Of a stretch of DNA of 64,000 nucleotides, positions 8,657-19,727 are shown piece after piece; position 1 is the stretch's first letter, and each line of letters begins with the position of its first letter. Made by a program: the position numbers and the translations under genes. The notes below the pieces were generated by a model. That model saw only the letters and a program-made list of their open reading frames with translations, did no database searches and was not told where the DNA came from. Source of the DNA: Bryobacterales bacterium (GTDB taxonomy: Bacteria; Acidobacteriota; Terriglobia; Bryobacterales; Bryobacteraceae). The DNA is taken from assembly GCA_020851555.1 (NCBI GenBank), contig JADZCM010000040.1, positions 1 to 64,000 of the forward strand. The letters are read 5' to 3'.

Positions 8657-8668
8657 GAGGGTGGTCCG

Positions 8669-9934
8669 ATGGCGAGGCTCGCACTACTACTGCTGCTATT
8701 GGCCGCCGCTCAACTGGCGGGCGCTCCACTGGTCATCGCCGTCGATATCGACGGCGTGGTGCACCCCGTCACGGTCGAGATTCTCGCCCACGCGCTCGAC
8801 CAGGCCAGGACGGACAATGCGGAACTGATTCTCATTCGCCTGAATACGCCCGGCGGCCTGATGGAAGCGATGCGGCAGGCGGTTGAGAAACTGATCGCGG
8901 CTCCGGCGCCCGTCGTCACCTATGTGACCCCCAGCGGAGGACGCGCCGCTTCGGCCGGCTTCTTCGTGCTGCTGGCCGGAGACGTCGCGGCCATGGCGCC
9001 CGGCACCACCACCGGGGCCGCCTCGCCGGTCCTGCTGGCCGGCGAGATGGATGCCGTCATGCGCAAGAAGGTGGAGAACGATGCCGCGGCCTTCTTACGG
9101 ACCCTGGCGGACAAGCGCGGCCGCAACGCAGCCCTGGCGGAGCAGGCCGTGCTGGCGAGCAAGTCTTTCACGGATAAGGAAGCGCTGGATGGCCACCTGG
9201 TGGAGTTGGTGGCTAAAGACGAAGCGGAACTGCTCCGGTTGCTGGATGGGCGCGCCGTCACCCGGTTCGACGGGAGCAAACGGGTCCTCTCGCTCGGCGG
9301 CGCGGCCGTGGTGGCGTACCGCCTGTCCTGGCGGGAGCGCATGATGAAGGCGTTGAGCGATCCGAATGTCGCCCTCATTCTGCTGGTCCTCGGCGCCCTT
9401 GGCGTGTATGTTGAGTTTTCCTCCCCCGGCCTGATCGTGCCGGGCGTGGCGGGCGGGATTCTGGCGCTGCTCGGCCTCTCGGCCCTGTCCGTGCTGCCCA
9501 TCAACTGGCTGGGAGCGGCGCTGTTGTTGCTGGCGGTCGCGCTCTTCGTCCTGGAGGCGAAGTTCGCGTCACATGGAGTGCTGGGGGCGGGCGGCGCTTT
9601 GGCCATGGTGCTGGGCGCCGTGTTGCTGGTCGAAAGTCCGCTCCCCGAGTTGCGGGTCCGGCTTGTCACCGCCATCGCCCTCACACTGCCCTTCGCCCTC
9701 ATCACGGTTTTTCTGCTCTCGCTGGTCCTGAAGGCACGGGCCCGTAAGGTGGTAACCGGGGTGGCGGGTCTGGTAGGAACCGTGGGTGTCGCTCACACCC
9801 CCTTGAACCCCGCGGGCAAGATTTTTGTTCACGGGGAGTATTGGGACGCCGTATCCAGCCGGCCGCTGGAGCCCGGCGCCCGCGCGCGGATTACCGCTGT
9901 CGAAGGACTCGTGCTTAAAGTGGAGCCGGAATAG
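8669..9934 (+). CDS. nfeD: NfeD-family membrane serine protease
   Basis: 421 residues, the long (ClpP-class plus membrane plus OB-fold) form. A signal peptide covers about 1-18. The ClpP-like domain at about 20-215 contains the nucleophile region SGGRAASAGFF and a downstream MRKKVEND segment where the catalytic lysine of archaeal PH1510-type enzymes lies. Four to five membrane helices occupy about 225-365. A C-terminal NfeD OB-fold follows (ending VEGLVLKVEPE). Family knowledge: these proteases work with a stomatin/slipin, which is encoded immediately downstream. The role is probably membrane protein quality control. Confidence 0.9.
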   Translation: MARLALLLLLLAAAQLAGAPLVIAVDIDGVVHPVTVEILAHALDQARTDNAELILIRLNTPGGLMEAMRQAVEKLIAAPAPVVTYVTPSGGRAASAGFFVLLAGDVAAMAPGTTTGAASPVLLAGEMDAVMRKKVENDAAAFLRTLADKRGRNAALAEQAVLASKSFTDKEALDGHLVELVAKDEAELLRLLDGRAVTRFDGSKRVLSLGGAAVVAYRLSWRERMMKALSDPNVALILLVLGALGVYVEFSSPGLIVPGVAGGILALLGLSALSVLPINWLGAALLLLAVALFVLEAKFASHGVLGAGGALAMVLGAVLLVESPLPELRVRLVTAIALTLPFALITVFLLSLVLKARARKVVTGVAGLVGTVGVAHTPLNPAGKIFVHGEYWDAVSSRPLEPGARARITAVEGLVLKVEPE

Positions 9935-9955
9935 GCTGCCTTCAAGGAGATGCCC

Positions 9956-10717
9956 ATGATTTCCGTTCCGATGATCGCGCTGATCGTTGTCGTTCTCTAC
10001 CTGCTCAGTTCCATCAAGGTGCTCAGAGAGTACGAGCGCGGCGTCATTTTCCGCCTGGGACGAGTGCTGCCGCAGCCCAAGGGGCCGGGCATCATCCTCG
10101 TCTTCGCGCCCATCGACCGGATGGTCCGGATCTCGCTGCGAATCGAGACCCTGGAGGTTCCCCCGCAGGACGTCGTCACGCGGGACAACGTTACGGTGAA
10201 AGTGAATGCCGTGATCTATTTCCGCGTGATCGATCCGATCAGGGCGGTGATAGAAGTGGCCAACTACCTGTACGCCACCTCACAACTGGGGCAGACGACG
10301 CTGCGCAGCGTGCTCGGCGAGGTGGAACTCGACGAACTGCTCAGCCAGCGTGAGAAGCTCAATGTGCGGCTTCAGTCCGTGCTGGACCAGCACACCGGCC
10401 CGTGGGGCGTGAAGGTCGCGCTGGTGGAAGTAAAGCAGGTTGATCTGCCCGAGCAGATGATCCGCGCCATCGCCCGCCAGGCGGAGGCCGAGCGCGAGCG
10501 CCGCGCCAAAATCATCCACGCCGAAGGCGAGTTCTCCGCGGCCGAACGCCTGGCCATGGCCGCCGAGTTGATCCAAAAGCAGCCCGCGGCGATCCAGTTG
10601 CGGTACTTGCAGACGCTGGTCGAAATCGGCCAGGAGAAGAACACCACGGTGGTCTTCCCCATCCCGATCGACATCTTCGCCGCCATCCGCCAGGCCCTGG
10701 ACAAGGTCGGCCAGTAG
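9956..10717 (+). CDS. slipin (stomatin/prohibitin SPFH family)
   Basis: 253 residues. One N-terminal membrane segment ([16 protein letters not shown]) is followed by the SPFH/band 7 domain starting [15 protein letters not shown]. The C-terminal part is a charged helix ([20 protein letters not shown]). AAGGAG at 9944-9949 abuts an ATG at 9950, so the ATG at 9956 with six-base spacing is preferred. The gene lies 21 bases after nfeD; the pair is a conserved two-gene operon. It probably scaffolds a membrane microdomain and is cleaved by the partner protease in characterised archaeal pairs. Confidence 0.92.
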   Translation: MISVPMIALIVVVLYLLSSIKVLREYERGVIFRLGRVLPQPKGPGIILVFAPIDRMVRISLRIETLEVPPQDVVTRDNVTVKVNAVIYFRVIDPIRAVIEVANYLYATSQLGQTTLRSVLGEVELDELLSQREKLNVRLQSVLDQHTGPWGVKVALVEVKQVDLPEQMIRAIARQAEAERERRAKIIHAEGEFSAAERLAMAAELIQKQPAAIQLRYLQTLVEIGQEKNTTVVFPIPIDIFAAIRQALDKVGQ

Positions 10718-10738
10718 ACATCGGCCTTCCCGGGTGGG

Positions 10739-10744
10739 TATAGT
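10739..10744 (+). promoter_or_regulatory. -10-like box of the first Oar-like receptor
   Basis: TATAGT, 24 bases before the ATG at 10769, followed by AAGGAG at 10754-10759. No clear -35. Confidence 0.45.
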
Positions 10745-10768
10745 ATTGCGCGAAGGAGACACTACCAG

Positions 10769-13700
10769 ATGGTCCGTTCGCTCCGTCTTGCCTTGTTCTT
10801 CGCCGTCGCCACCTTCGCCGTCGCGCAAACCGACACGGGTTCGGTTGCGGGCGTAGTCGCTGATCAGAGCGGAGCTGCCATTCCGGGCGCCCAGCTTACC
10901 TTGCGCAGCGACACCACCGGGCAGACTCACCGCGCCGCTACCGGCGCCACGGGGGCGTACGCTATAACAGCGGTTCTGCCCGGAACATACACGCTTACCG
11001 TCGACGCGAAGGGTTTCGCCCGAACCGTCCAGACCAACGTCATGGTTAACATGCAAGCGCGGGTGCAGGCCGATTTCACCCTTACAGTCGGCAGCGTTTC
11101 CGAAAGCGTCGAAGTGCGCGCCGAAACACCACTGCTTGAAAGCCAGAGTTCCTCGCTCGGGCAGGTAGTGGAGAATAAGGCCGTCATCACGCTACCGTTG
11201 AACGGCCGCAACTACTCGCAGCTCGCGCTGCTGATGCCCGGCGCCTCGCCCAACTCCGGTTCACGCGCCACCGACGCCGTCAGCCTCAACGGCCAGCGGA
11301 CTTTCCAGAATGTCTATCTCGTAGACGGCGTCGACAACAACAATTACATCCTCGGCGTCGATACGAACTCCGTTCAGGCCCTGCGCCCCTCGGTCGACGC
11401 CATCCAGGAGTTCCGCATCGAGAGCGCCAATTACAGCGCCGAGTTCGGCCGCGCGGCCGGCGGCGTCATCAGCGTTGCGATCAAGTCGGGGACGAACACC
11501 TTCCACGGCTCCGCTTTTGAATTTTTGCGCAACGACAAGCTGGACGCAAACAACTTTTTCGCCAACCGCAGCGGTCTCAAACGCGCACCGTTCCGCCGCA
11601 ATCAGTTCGGCGCCTCTACCGGCGGGCCAGTCGTGAAAGACCGCACCTTCTTCTTCCTGAGCTACCAGGCCACACTGGTCCGCTCTTCGCAAACCAACAT
11701 AACCACCGTACCCCTGCCAGCGATGACCGGCGGCGTCTTTTCAACGGCTATCTACGACCCTCTCGCCGTTACCGGCACCGAGCGCGCGCGGTTTGCAAAT
11801 GACACGATCCCCGCCACCCGCCTCGACCCCGTCGGCCGGCGTCTCGCCGCTCTCTATCCTGCGCCTAACTTGGCCGGCGCCGTGAGCAACTATGCATCTA
11901 ACATCCCCACCACGGACGACAGCCATCAGGGCGACATGCGCGTAGACCACCGCCAGGGCCAGAGCAGTTCTTTCTTCTTTCGTTACAGTGTCAATCGACG
12001 CGACATCGACGTCGGCAGCGTGTTTCCCGCGCCCGGCAACGGCGGCAGCGGCTTCGGCCAATATCCACTCCTGCACCGGCCGCGCGCCTGGTCCATGATC
12101 GGCAACTGGACGCGCGTCTTCACCCCTGCGTTGGTGAACGAGTTTCGCGGCGGCTTTACCCGCAACGAATCCGACCAGGTCAGCCCGGCCGATAAGTCGC
12201 TTTACGACGAGTTCGGCATCAAAGGCGTGCCCGCAACCCCGGGGCTTACCGGACTGCCGCAGATCGCGGTCACAGGGTTCTCAGCGCTTGGCAACCGCAC
12301 GTTCACTCCCAACCCCAAGCTCACCGGGGTGTACCAGATCATCGACAATGCTTCCTGGGTGCGCGGAAATCACACCTGGAAATTCGGCTTCGACACACGC
12401 CTCAGCAGCAACTTCGCCGGAACATCCAGCAACGCCCGCGGCAACATCACCTTCAACGGCCAGTTCACGACGCGCGTCCCCGGTTCCGGCGTCGGTTCTG
12501 CCCTCGCCGATTTACTGCTGGGCGAAACCAGCAACGCCCAACTTACCAGTCTCCTGACAGGCGATCTTCGCAACAACTACTACGGATTCTTCGTTAACGA
12601 CACCTGGCGCCTGAACCGCAAACTGACGCTCAATCTGGGCCTGCGCTACGAGATCCAGACGCCGTTCTGGGAGAAGAACAACCGGCAAGGCAACTTCGAT
12701 CTCCACACTGGCGCGGTCGTCCCGGCGCAGAACGGTAGTATGCTCAGCCGCGCGTTCTCCAATACCGACACCAACAACTGGGCCCCCCGCCTGGGCTTCG
12801 CTTACCGGCTTCGCCCATCCACGGTCATCCGCGGCGCCACTGGGATCTTCTACGGCGGCCTGGGTTACCAGGCCATCGCGCAAATGGGTCCTGCCAACCC
12901 GCCGTATTTCCTCAACGTCTCCTACGCCAGCTCGAACACCTCCAGTGCGTCTCTGGTGCGCTTGCGTGACGGCTTCCCCGCCGGAACGCTGGACCCGCGC
13001 AACGTCCGCAATCCTGCCGGCGTCGCCTTGCTGCCGGATTTCCCAATTTCCGCGGTTTATCAGTGGAACCTAGCCGTCCAGCAGGAGCTGCCGGCCGACA
13101 TGGTGATGACTGTCTCCTATGTTGGTTCCAGTTCTAACTATCTGCCCGGCTTTGTCGACGTCAACGACGCGCTCCCCGGCGCCGGCGCGGTAAACGCGAG
13201 ACGCCCGTTCCCGACCTACGGCGGCATCACGCTGAATTCCGCCTTCGCCCACGCGAATTACAATTCGTTGCAGGCGAAAGCCGAACGCCGTTTTGACAAG
13301 GGTTTTTCGTTGCTCGCCAGCTACACTTACTCTCACGGCCTGGACAACTCAATTAACGGCGAGGACAGCGCCGCCGGCGCTGTCACCCCTCAGAACCCGC
13401 GCAATACCAACGCTGAACGGGCATCGTCGGCCACTGACATCCGCCAGCGCGGTGTATTCAGCGGCATCTGGAACCTGCCGTTCGTCCGTCTGTCCAGCAA
13501 TTCCACGTTCCGCGCGCTCCTGGGCGGCTGGCAGATCGCCGGCATTGTGACTCTGCAAACCGGCATCCCGGTCACTCCGACCATATCGCCCAACCCCGCC
13601 AACACTACCGGCCCCGCGCGCCCAGATCGTATCCGTGACGGCAATCTGCCGTCGGGTCAGCGGTCACTTGGGCGCTGGTTCGACCCCACCGCGTTCGCGC

Positions 13701-13963
13701 GCCCCGCTAACTTCAATTTTGGCAATTCCGGACGCCACATCATTCGCGCCCCCGGTCTTTCCACCTTGGACGGACTCATCAGCCGCAACTTCCGCTTTTC
13801 AGAGACGCGGCAACTGGAGTTCCGCAGCGAGCTGTACAACCTCTCCAATTCCGCTCAGTTCGGCCGTCCGGCGCTGGACGTCGCCACCGCGCAGGCAGGG
13901 CAGATAACCTCGACATCGGTTATCAACCGCCAGGTGCAGTTTGGCCTGCGGCTGGTTTTCTGA
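10769..13963 (+). CDS. Oar-like TonB-dependent receptor with CarboxypepD_reg domain
   Basis: 1064 residues. The signal peptide is about residues 1-19 (ends TFAVAQ). A carboxypeptidase-regulatory-like domain lies at about 22-105 (DTGSVAGVV, then GAYAITAVLPGTYTL). A plug-like region at about 115-235 contains LPLNGRNYSQL and VYLVDGVDNNNY. A large beta-barrel follows and ends in the typical terminal aromatic (GLRLVF). This architecture is greatly expanded in Solibacter-type acidobacteria. It is thought to import or export large substrates using TonB energy; the ligand is unknown. AAGGAG sits nine bases upstream of the ATG. Confidence 0.9.
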   Translation: MVRSLRLALFFAVATFAVAQTDTGSVAGVVADQSGAAIPGAQLTLRSDTTGQTHRAATGATGAYAITAVLPGTYTLTVDAKGFARTVQTNVMVNMQARVQADFTLTVGSVSESVEVRAETPLLESQSSSLGQVVENKAVITLPLNGRNYSQLALLMPGASPNSGSRATDAVSLNGQRTFQNVYLVDGVDNNNYILGVDTNSVQALRPSVDAIQEFRIESANYSAEFGRAAGGVISVAIKSGTNTFHGSAFEFLRNDKLDANNFFANRSGLKRAPFRRNQFGASTGGPVVKDRTFFFLSYQATLVRSSQTNITTVPLPAMTGGVFSTAIYDPLAVTGTERARFANDTIPATRLDPVGRRLAALYPAPNLAGAVSNYASNIPTTDDSHQGDMRVDHRQGQSSSFFFRYSVNRRDIDVGSVFPAPGNGGSGFGQYPLLHRPRAWSMIGNWTRVFTPALVNEFRGGFTRNESDQVSPADKSLYDEFGIKGVPATPGLTGLPQIAVTGFSALGNRTFTPNPKLTGVYQIIDNASWVRGNHTWKFGFDTRLSSNFAGTSSNARGNITFNGQFTTRVPGSGVGSALADLLLGETSNAQLTSLLTGDLRNNYYGFFVNDTWRLNRKLTLNLGLRYEIQTPFWEKNNRQGNFDLHTGAVVPAQNGSMLSRAFSNTDTNNWAPRLGFAYRLRPSTVIRGATGIFYGGLGYQAIAQMGPANPPYFLNVSYASSNTSSASLVRLRDGFPAGTLDPRNVRNPAGVALLPDFPISAVYQWNLAVQQELPADMVMTVSYVGSSSNYLPGFVDVNDALPGAGAVNARRPFPTYGGITLNSAFAHANYNSLQAKAERRFDKGFSLLASYTYSHGLDNSINGEDSAAGAVTPQNPRNTNAERASSATDIRQRGVFSGIWNLPFVRLSSNSTFRALLGGWQIAGIVTLQTGIPVTPTISPNPANTTGPARPDRIRDGNLPSGQRSLGRWFDPTAFARPANFNFGNSGRHIIRAPGLSTLDGLISRNFRFSETRQLEFRSELYNLSNSAQFGRPALDVATAQAGQITSTSVINRQVQFGLRLVF

Positions 13964-14004
13964 TAGGCGGCGGCGTTGGTCCGTGATAATCTGCGTTAGG
14001 AGGC

Positions 14005-14049
14005 ATGAGCTCCGGGGGCGAGAGTCCACGGAGCGATCTTGCTTACTAA
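14005..14049 (+). other. possible 14-codon leader ORF upstream of the sulfatase
   Basis: A short frame (MSSGGESPRSDLAY) follows a consensus-like TAGGAGG immediately upstream of its ATG, in the 186-base gap between receptor and sulfatase. It ends before an unusually A+T-rich patch. It could be a leader peptide or chance; there is no homology argument. Confidence 0.25.
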
Positions 14050-14149
14050 TACTACCCTTTTATGAATAGGGCATTGTGTAGTAGCATTGCTCTTTGTGGC
14101 GTACGCCATCTCGAACCTTTGTATAGACTCTCAGTTTGGAGAGAACGAC

Positions 14150-15523
14150 ATGCCTGATTTGAACAGACGCCAGTTCCTGGCCGCCGCAACTTCCGCCACT
14201 GTGGCCTCCGCCGCCTCCACCCGGCCGCCTAATGTTGTCATGATCTACTGCGACGATATGGGCTACGGCGACCTGGGCTGCTACGGTTCGCGCATACGCA
14301 CGCCTAACGTCGACCGCATGGCCTCCGAGGGCATCCGTTTCACCCATTTCTACTCGGGCAACCCGGTGTGCTCACCCTCCCGCGCCGGGTTGCTGACGGG
14401 ACGCTATCCGGTGCGGGCGGGTGTGCCTCGCGTGCTGTTTCCAACCGACAAGACGGGGCTTCCGGGCTCGGAGGTCACCATTGCGCAGATGCTCAAGGCC
14501 CGCAGCTACGCGAGCATGTGCATCGGCAAGTGGCACCTGGGACACCTGCCTGAGTACCTGCCCGTCAACCGCGGCTTCGACGAGTACTTCGGCATCCCTT
14601 ACAGCAACGACATGACGCCGCGGCCGTTGCTGCACAACACGGAGACGCTGGAGGAACCGGCCAAGCTGGAAACGCTGACGCCGCGCTACACGGAGCAGGC
14701 GCTGCGCTTCATCGAGCGTTCCAAAGGTTCACCGTTCTTTCTGTACATGGCCCATACCTACCCGCACATACCGCTGGGCGCGTCGGAACGGTTCCGCGGG
14801 AGATCTCCGTTGGGTCTGTACGGCGACGTCGTGGAGGAATTGGACTGGAGCACGGGGGAGATCCTGAGCGCGCTGAAGAAGCACGGCCTCGACAACAACA
14901 CGCTGGTGATGTTCTCCTCGGACAACGGTCCCTGGTACCTGGGCAGCCCCGGCCATCTGCGGGGCCGCAAGGGCTCCACCTACGAAGGAGGACAGCGGGT
15001 CCCGTTCATAGCGCGGTTCCCGGGACGCATTCCACGCGGCCGGACGTGCGCCGGCGTCGCGAGCGTGCTCGACATTCTGCCGACGCTTAGCCGTCTGTGT
15101 GACGTCCCGCTCCCCGGGAATCCTCCGGACGGGATCGACATCTGGCCGTTGATCGCCGGCCAGCGGCCCGCACTGGACCGGGAGGCGCTGCTGATGTTCG
15201 ACAATACCTACCTTCAGTGCGCTCGATGGAGGCAGTGGAAGCTGCACCTGGCGCGCTACAATTCGGCGGCCTACAGCCCGGTGCCAGCGGGCGGGCGGGT
15301 GAACCTGCCTCTTCCGGCGCCGGAACTGTACGACGTGGTGAACGACCCGGATGAAAGCTACGATGTCGCACCCGAACACCCCGAAGTGGTAGCCGAGATC
15401 CGCTCGCGGATTGAGCGGCTGATGGCAGGCTTTCCAGACCAAGTCCGAAAGGACTGGACGGAGGCCAAGACACGCAAGGTTGCGCCGACCGCAGTAGGCA
15501 ATTTTCCGCGCCTCGCTAACTGA
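14150..15523 (+). CDS. Tat-exported type I sulfatase
   Basis: 457 residues from the ATG at 14150, chosen because GGAGAG lies about seven bases upstream and the Tat motif NRRQFLA begins at residue 5. A longer frame from 14087 lacks both. The alkaline-phosphatase-like fold begins NVVMIYCDDMGYGDLG with the metal Asp pair. The formylglycine site is Cys74 in CSPSRAGLLTGR, followed by WHLGH and FSSDNG. It should hydrolyse sulfate esters, probably of polysaccharides, after Cys is converted to formylglycine. No maturase or partner glycosidase lies nearby. Confidence 0.93.
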   Translation: MPDLNRRQFLAAATSATVASAASTRPPNVVMIYCDDMGYGDLGCYGSRIRTPNVDRMASEGIRFTHFYSGNPVCSPSRAGLLTGRYPVRAGVPRVLFPTDKTGLPGSEVTIAQMLKARSYASMCIGKWHLGHLPEYLPVNRGFDEYFGIPYSNDMTPRPLLHNTETLEEPAKLETLTPRYTEQALRFIERSKGSPFFLYMAHTYPHIPLGASERFRGRSPLGLYGDVVEELDWSTGEILSALKKHGLDNNTLVMFSSDNGPWYLGSPGHLRGRKGSTYEGGQRVPFIARFPGRIPRGRTCAGVASVLDILPTLSRLCDVPLPGNPPDGIDIWPLIAGQRPALDREALLMFDNTYLQCARWRQWKLHLARYNSAAYSPVPAGGRVNLPLPAPELYDVVNDPDESYDVAPEHPEVVAEIRSRIERLMAGFPDQVRKDWTEAKTRKVAPTAVGNFPRLAN

Positions 15524-15645
15524 GCCCCGGAGCGCCGGTCCTGATCGTACAATGGTGAAGATCCCGGCAGAGCGCGGCCGGAGGCGGCAAGGTGCATCCT
15601 GAAGAGAGCAGGAGATGAAGCGCGCGTGAGCCTCACCAACAGCCA

Positions 15646-17139
15646 ATGAATACTGCCGACTATCTGCTCGAACGAGCGGATGAACGTCGGCCGGCGATTC
15701 TGACCCAGAAAGGTTCCCATTCGTTCGGCCAACTCAAGGCCGCCTGTGCCAGGCTGGCCGGCGAGTTCACCGCGGCCGGAGTGCTGCCCGGCCAGCGGAT
15801 TGGGATTCTGGGGGAGAACTCGCTGTTTTGGGTGGCGTCTTATCTGGCCGCTTTGAAGGTAAACGCGGTCGCCGTCCCCCTGCCGACCGTGGCCACGGCG
15901 GAAGACCTGGCTCGAAGACAGCAGTTGGTCCGGTGCTCGGCCGTGTGCCTGGACCGGCGGCACAGGATCAAACTGGACGGGGCGCTCGGAGAGGACGTCC
16001 GGCGGATCACCGAAAAGGTGCTGGAAACCCCCGGGCCGGCCCGCTGGGATGCGCCGGAAACCGGGTCCGGCCTGGACCAGGACGCCGCGCTCATGCTGAC
16101 CTCGGGGACCACGGCGCAGCCGCGGGCGGTCCGGATCACGCACCGCAACATACAGGCGAATACCGACTCCATCGTCCAGTACCTGGCCCTGGACAACAGC
16201 GACCGTATCCTGGTGGTGCTGCCGTTCTTCTACTGTTTCGGCACCTCGCTGCTCCACACCCACCTGCGGGCCGGCGGCTCCCTGGCGCTGTGCAACACCT
16301 TCGTCTTTCCCGAGACCGCGCTGCAAATGCTGGAGCGGCGGCAATGCACCGGCATTGCCGGCGTCCCTTCGACGTATCAAACGCTCCTGCGCAACTCGAC
16401 ATTCAAGCGCCGCCGGTTTCCAGGCCTCAGAAAGGTGCAGCAGGCGGGCGGAAGGCTACAGCCCGTCCTGATACGAGAGTTGGCGGACGCGGCGCCGCAG
16501 GCCAGGGTCTTCGTCATGTACGGGCAGACGGAGGCGACCGCCCGGCTCTCCTACCTGCCGCCGGAGATGCTGGAGAAGAAGCTCGGCTCGATCGGCAAAG
16601 GAATTCCGGGAGTTCAACTGCGCGTGGTCGACGACTCCGGACGGGACGTGAGGCCGGGGGAGTCCGGCGAGATAGTGGCGGCGGGAGGCAACATCGCGCC
16701 CGGGTATTGGGGGGATCCGGAGGCCTCGGCCGCCAGGTTCTCCGGAGGCGAGCTGCGCACCGGGGATATCGCCACGGTAGACGAGGACGGCTACATCTAC
16801 CTCCTGGGCCGCAAGAGCGACTTCATCAAGACGTTGGGCCACCGGGTGAGCAGTGAGGAAGTCGAGGCGAAGGTTCTGGAGGTTCCCGACGTGGTGGCCG
16901 CGGCAGCCGTCGGTCTTCCCGACCCGCTGCGGGGGGAGGCCATCGTCGTGTTCGTCGCCTTGCGGAAAGGCTCGCGGATCACGATGGAGTCGGTGCTGGA
17001 TCACTGCCGCAGATCCATGGCGCGGCATCTGGTCCCCACCAGGCTGATCGAGATTGACAGCCTGCCCGTCAACAGCCACGGAAAGGTAGTGAAATCCGTG
17101 CTGAGAGAGCGCGCCGGGTCCCATGGGGACGCCGTCTGA
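15646..17139 (+). CDS. class I adenylate-forming enzyme (acyl-CoA/acyl-AMP ligase)
   Basis: 497 residues. The AMP-binding signature is LTSGTTAQPRAVRITH, with MYGQTEATARLSYLP, then TGDIATVDEDGYIYLLGRK and a C-terminal catalytic lysine in PVNSHGKVVKSVL. The enzyme activates a carboxylic acid with ATP. Length and motifs fit medium or long-chain acyl-CoA synthetases as well as acyl-ACP loading ligases. No carrier protein or thioesterase gene lies nearby, so the substrate is open. No clear Shine-Dalgarno precedes the ATG. Confidence 0.85.
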   Translation: MNTADYLLERADERRPAILTQKGSHSFGQLKAACARLAGEFTAAGVLPGQRIGILGENSLFWVASYLAALKVNAVAVPLPTVATAEDLARRQQLVRCSAVCLDRRHRIKLDGALGEDVRRITEKVLETPGPARWDAPETGSGLDQDAALMLTSGTTAQPRAVRITHRNIQANTDSIVQYLALDNSDRILVVLPFFYCFGTSLLHTHLRAGGSLALCNTFVFPETALQMLERRQCTGIAGVPSTYQTLLRNSTFKRRRFPGLRKVQQAGGRLQPVLIRELADAAPQARVFVMYGQTEATARLSYLPPEMLEKKLGSIGKGIPGVQLRVVDDSGRDVRPGESGEIVAAGGNIAPGYWGDPEASAARFSGGELRTGDIATVDEDGYIYLLGRKSDFIKTLGHRVSSEEVEAKVLEVPDVVAAAAVGLPDPLRGEAIVVFVALRKGSRITMESVLDHCRRSMARHLVPTRLIEIDSLPVNSHGKVVKSVLRERAGSHGDAV

Positions 17140-17363
17140 CCGGGCGGGCGAATCCGCAGGCCGCCTTTCGCCATAGATCATTCCCCCAAGAGATCTGAGC
17201 AAACATCCCCCCTCTGCGGGGGGGCGCTGCGCTCAAGAATCAGCGGGTTTCCGCCGATGGAGTCCGTGGAGCCGGCGGACCCGGCGAACTGAGATATCGG
17301 GTTGCGAGGTAAGGGTGGCTCGATCCGCGCCGCCTGTCTGCCGGCGCTGAGGGAGGTGGGAAC

Positions 17364-18143
17364 GTGATCATGAGATTCAGCAGGAGTTCGCGCACTGCGG
17401 ACGAGGAGCTTTGGGGCGCCTATCGCCAGAGATTCAACGAAATCCTGGGGACAGAAGGGAGCAGCATCAACACTGCTCCGGAGCCTCCGGTCGTGGGCCG
17501 AGCGGCCGCGGAGCCGGTGGCCCAGGAGCCGGTGCGGGACCGCGAGCGCGAAGCCCCCGCCGCACCACAGGTGGAAAGCAGGCAGGCGCCGGCCGAGAAT
17601 ACCGCCGTCATCGCCGAACCGCCCCCCCCGAAGCCGGTGGAGCCTCCAGCCGACGATGCCGTCAGCGCGGCCGCCTCAAGAGTCGCCGAAAGCCTGATGG
17701 AGTTCTGGACGTCCGCCGTAGAGAGAGCCGACGGCAGGCGGCGGGAAGAAGAGATGCGGAGGGAGGCCGCCTCCAGTGAACTGAAGCAGGTGCAGGAAGA
17801 ACTGGCGGAGCTCCGGGGTGTGGTCGAAGGACAGCAGCGCCTGGTTGAGACGCAGGTGGCAGCGGCGCTGGCCCGCCTGGAGCAGCACCTGGAAGCTCTC
17901 GACAAGACCATTCATGTGCAGGCGCAGACTCTCGACCTTCTGGGCTCGTCCGGTGAGCGCATGGAGCAGGCGCAACAGGCCGTCCAGCAGCGTCTCGACG
18001 CACAGGCCGGCGTGGTCCGGGAGCTGGCCGGTGCAGTCGCCGACCACCAGCGCCGTTGGCCTCAATACCGTGCGGCCTTGGAGAAACTCAGAGAGCTCAC
18101 CGAAGCGCCCGGCCATCCCGTGCATCTTCCTGAAAACCTCTGA
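17364..18143 (+). CDS. coiled-coil protein of unknown function
   Basis: 259 residues, not recognised as a known family. The first 45 residues are mixed, residues about 50-100 are Pro/Ala/Glu-rich and probably disordered, and about 105-245 form a long charged helix with heptad-like repeats (EEMRREAASSELKQVQEELAEL). No signal peptide or membrane segment. A GTG at 17364 after GGGAGGTGGG is taken as start; the ATG two codons later is possible. It lies 36 bases before tgt on the same strand, but tgt seems to have its own promoter. Confidence 0.7.
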   Translation: MIMRFSRSSRTADEELWGAYRQRFNEILGTEGSSINTAPEPPVVGRAAAEPVAQEPVRDREREAPAAPQVESRQAPAENTAVIAEPPPPKPVEPPADDAVSAAASRVAESLMEFWTSAVERADGRRREEEMRREAASSELKQVQEELAELRGVVEGQQRLVETQVAAALARLEQHLEALDKTIHVQAQTLDLLGSSGERMEQAQQAVQQRLDAQAGVVRELAGAVADHQRRWPQYRAALEKLRELTEAPGHPVHLPENL

Positions 18144-18167
18144 CGGGCGGCGGCCGGTACGCCCTCG

Positions 18168-19325
<1,158 letters not shown>

Positions 19326-19411
19326 GGAAGTTTGCCTGCATCTGCCCCAGCATTAGATCCCGAGGGTCAGTGAACGGTCCGCACCTGGCCGTCGCAGGCA
19401 CGAGGCCGATT

Positions 19412-19720
19412 GTGGTTCCAGCTTTACTGTTGCAGACGCCCGCCCCGTCCAATCCGGTGATGGGATTCCTTCCCATTCTGCTGATCTTCGCCATCTTCTA
19501 TTTCTTGCTCTTTCTGCCCATGCAGCGGCAGAAGAAGCAGCAGCAGAGGATGCTCAAGGAGTTGCAGGCAGGCAACGTGGTGGTGACTACCGGCGGCATC
19601 GTGGGCACGATTGTGGCGATCGATGCGGACGCCATCGTGTTGCGGGTGAAGCCGGATAACATCAAGCTCCAGATCGCACGCAGCGCCGTCGCGGCCCTGG
19701 TACCGGAGAAAAAGGACTGA
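19412..19720 (+). CDS. yajC: Sec translocon accessory subunit YajC
   Basis: 102 residues from a GTG at 19412. This start is preferred because GAGG at 19402-19405 has six-base spacing and the protein then begins VPALLLQTP, as YajC proteins do. A longer frame from 19322 adds 30 unconserved residues. One membrane helix (GFLPILLIFAIFYFLLFLPM) is followed by the charged RQKKQQQ segment and the conserved VVTTGGIVGTI fold. It binds SecDF at the inner membrane. secD starts seven bases later. Confidence 0.93.
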   Translation: MVPALLLQTPAPSNPVMGFLPILLIFAIFYFLLFLPMQRQKKQQQRMLKELQAGNVVVTTGGIVGTIVAIDADAIVLRVKPDNIKLQIARSAVAALVPEKKD

Positions 19721-19727
19721 CCCGGGT

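Noticed and set aside
14087-14149. Longer N-terminus for the sulfatase
   Set aside because: It would bury the Tat signal 21 residues inside the protein. GGAGAG directly precedes the ATG at 14150.
17208-17226. CCCCCC-TCTGC-GGGGGG hairpin as a terminator after the acyl ligase
   Set aside because: A homopolymeric G/C pairing without a T-tract on either side; it is too weak to call.
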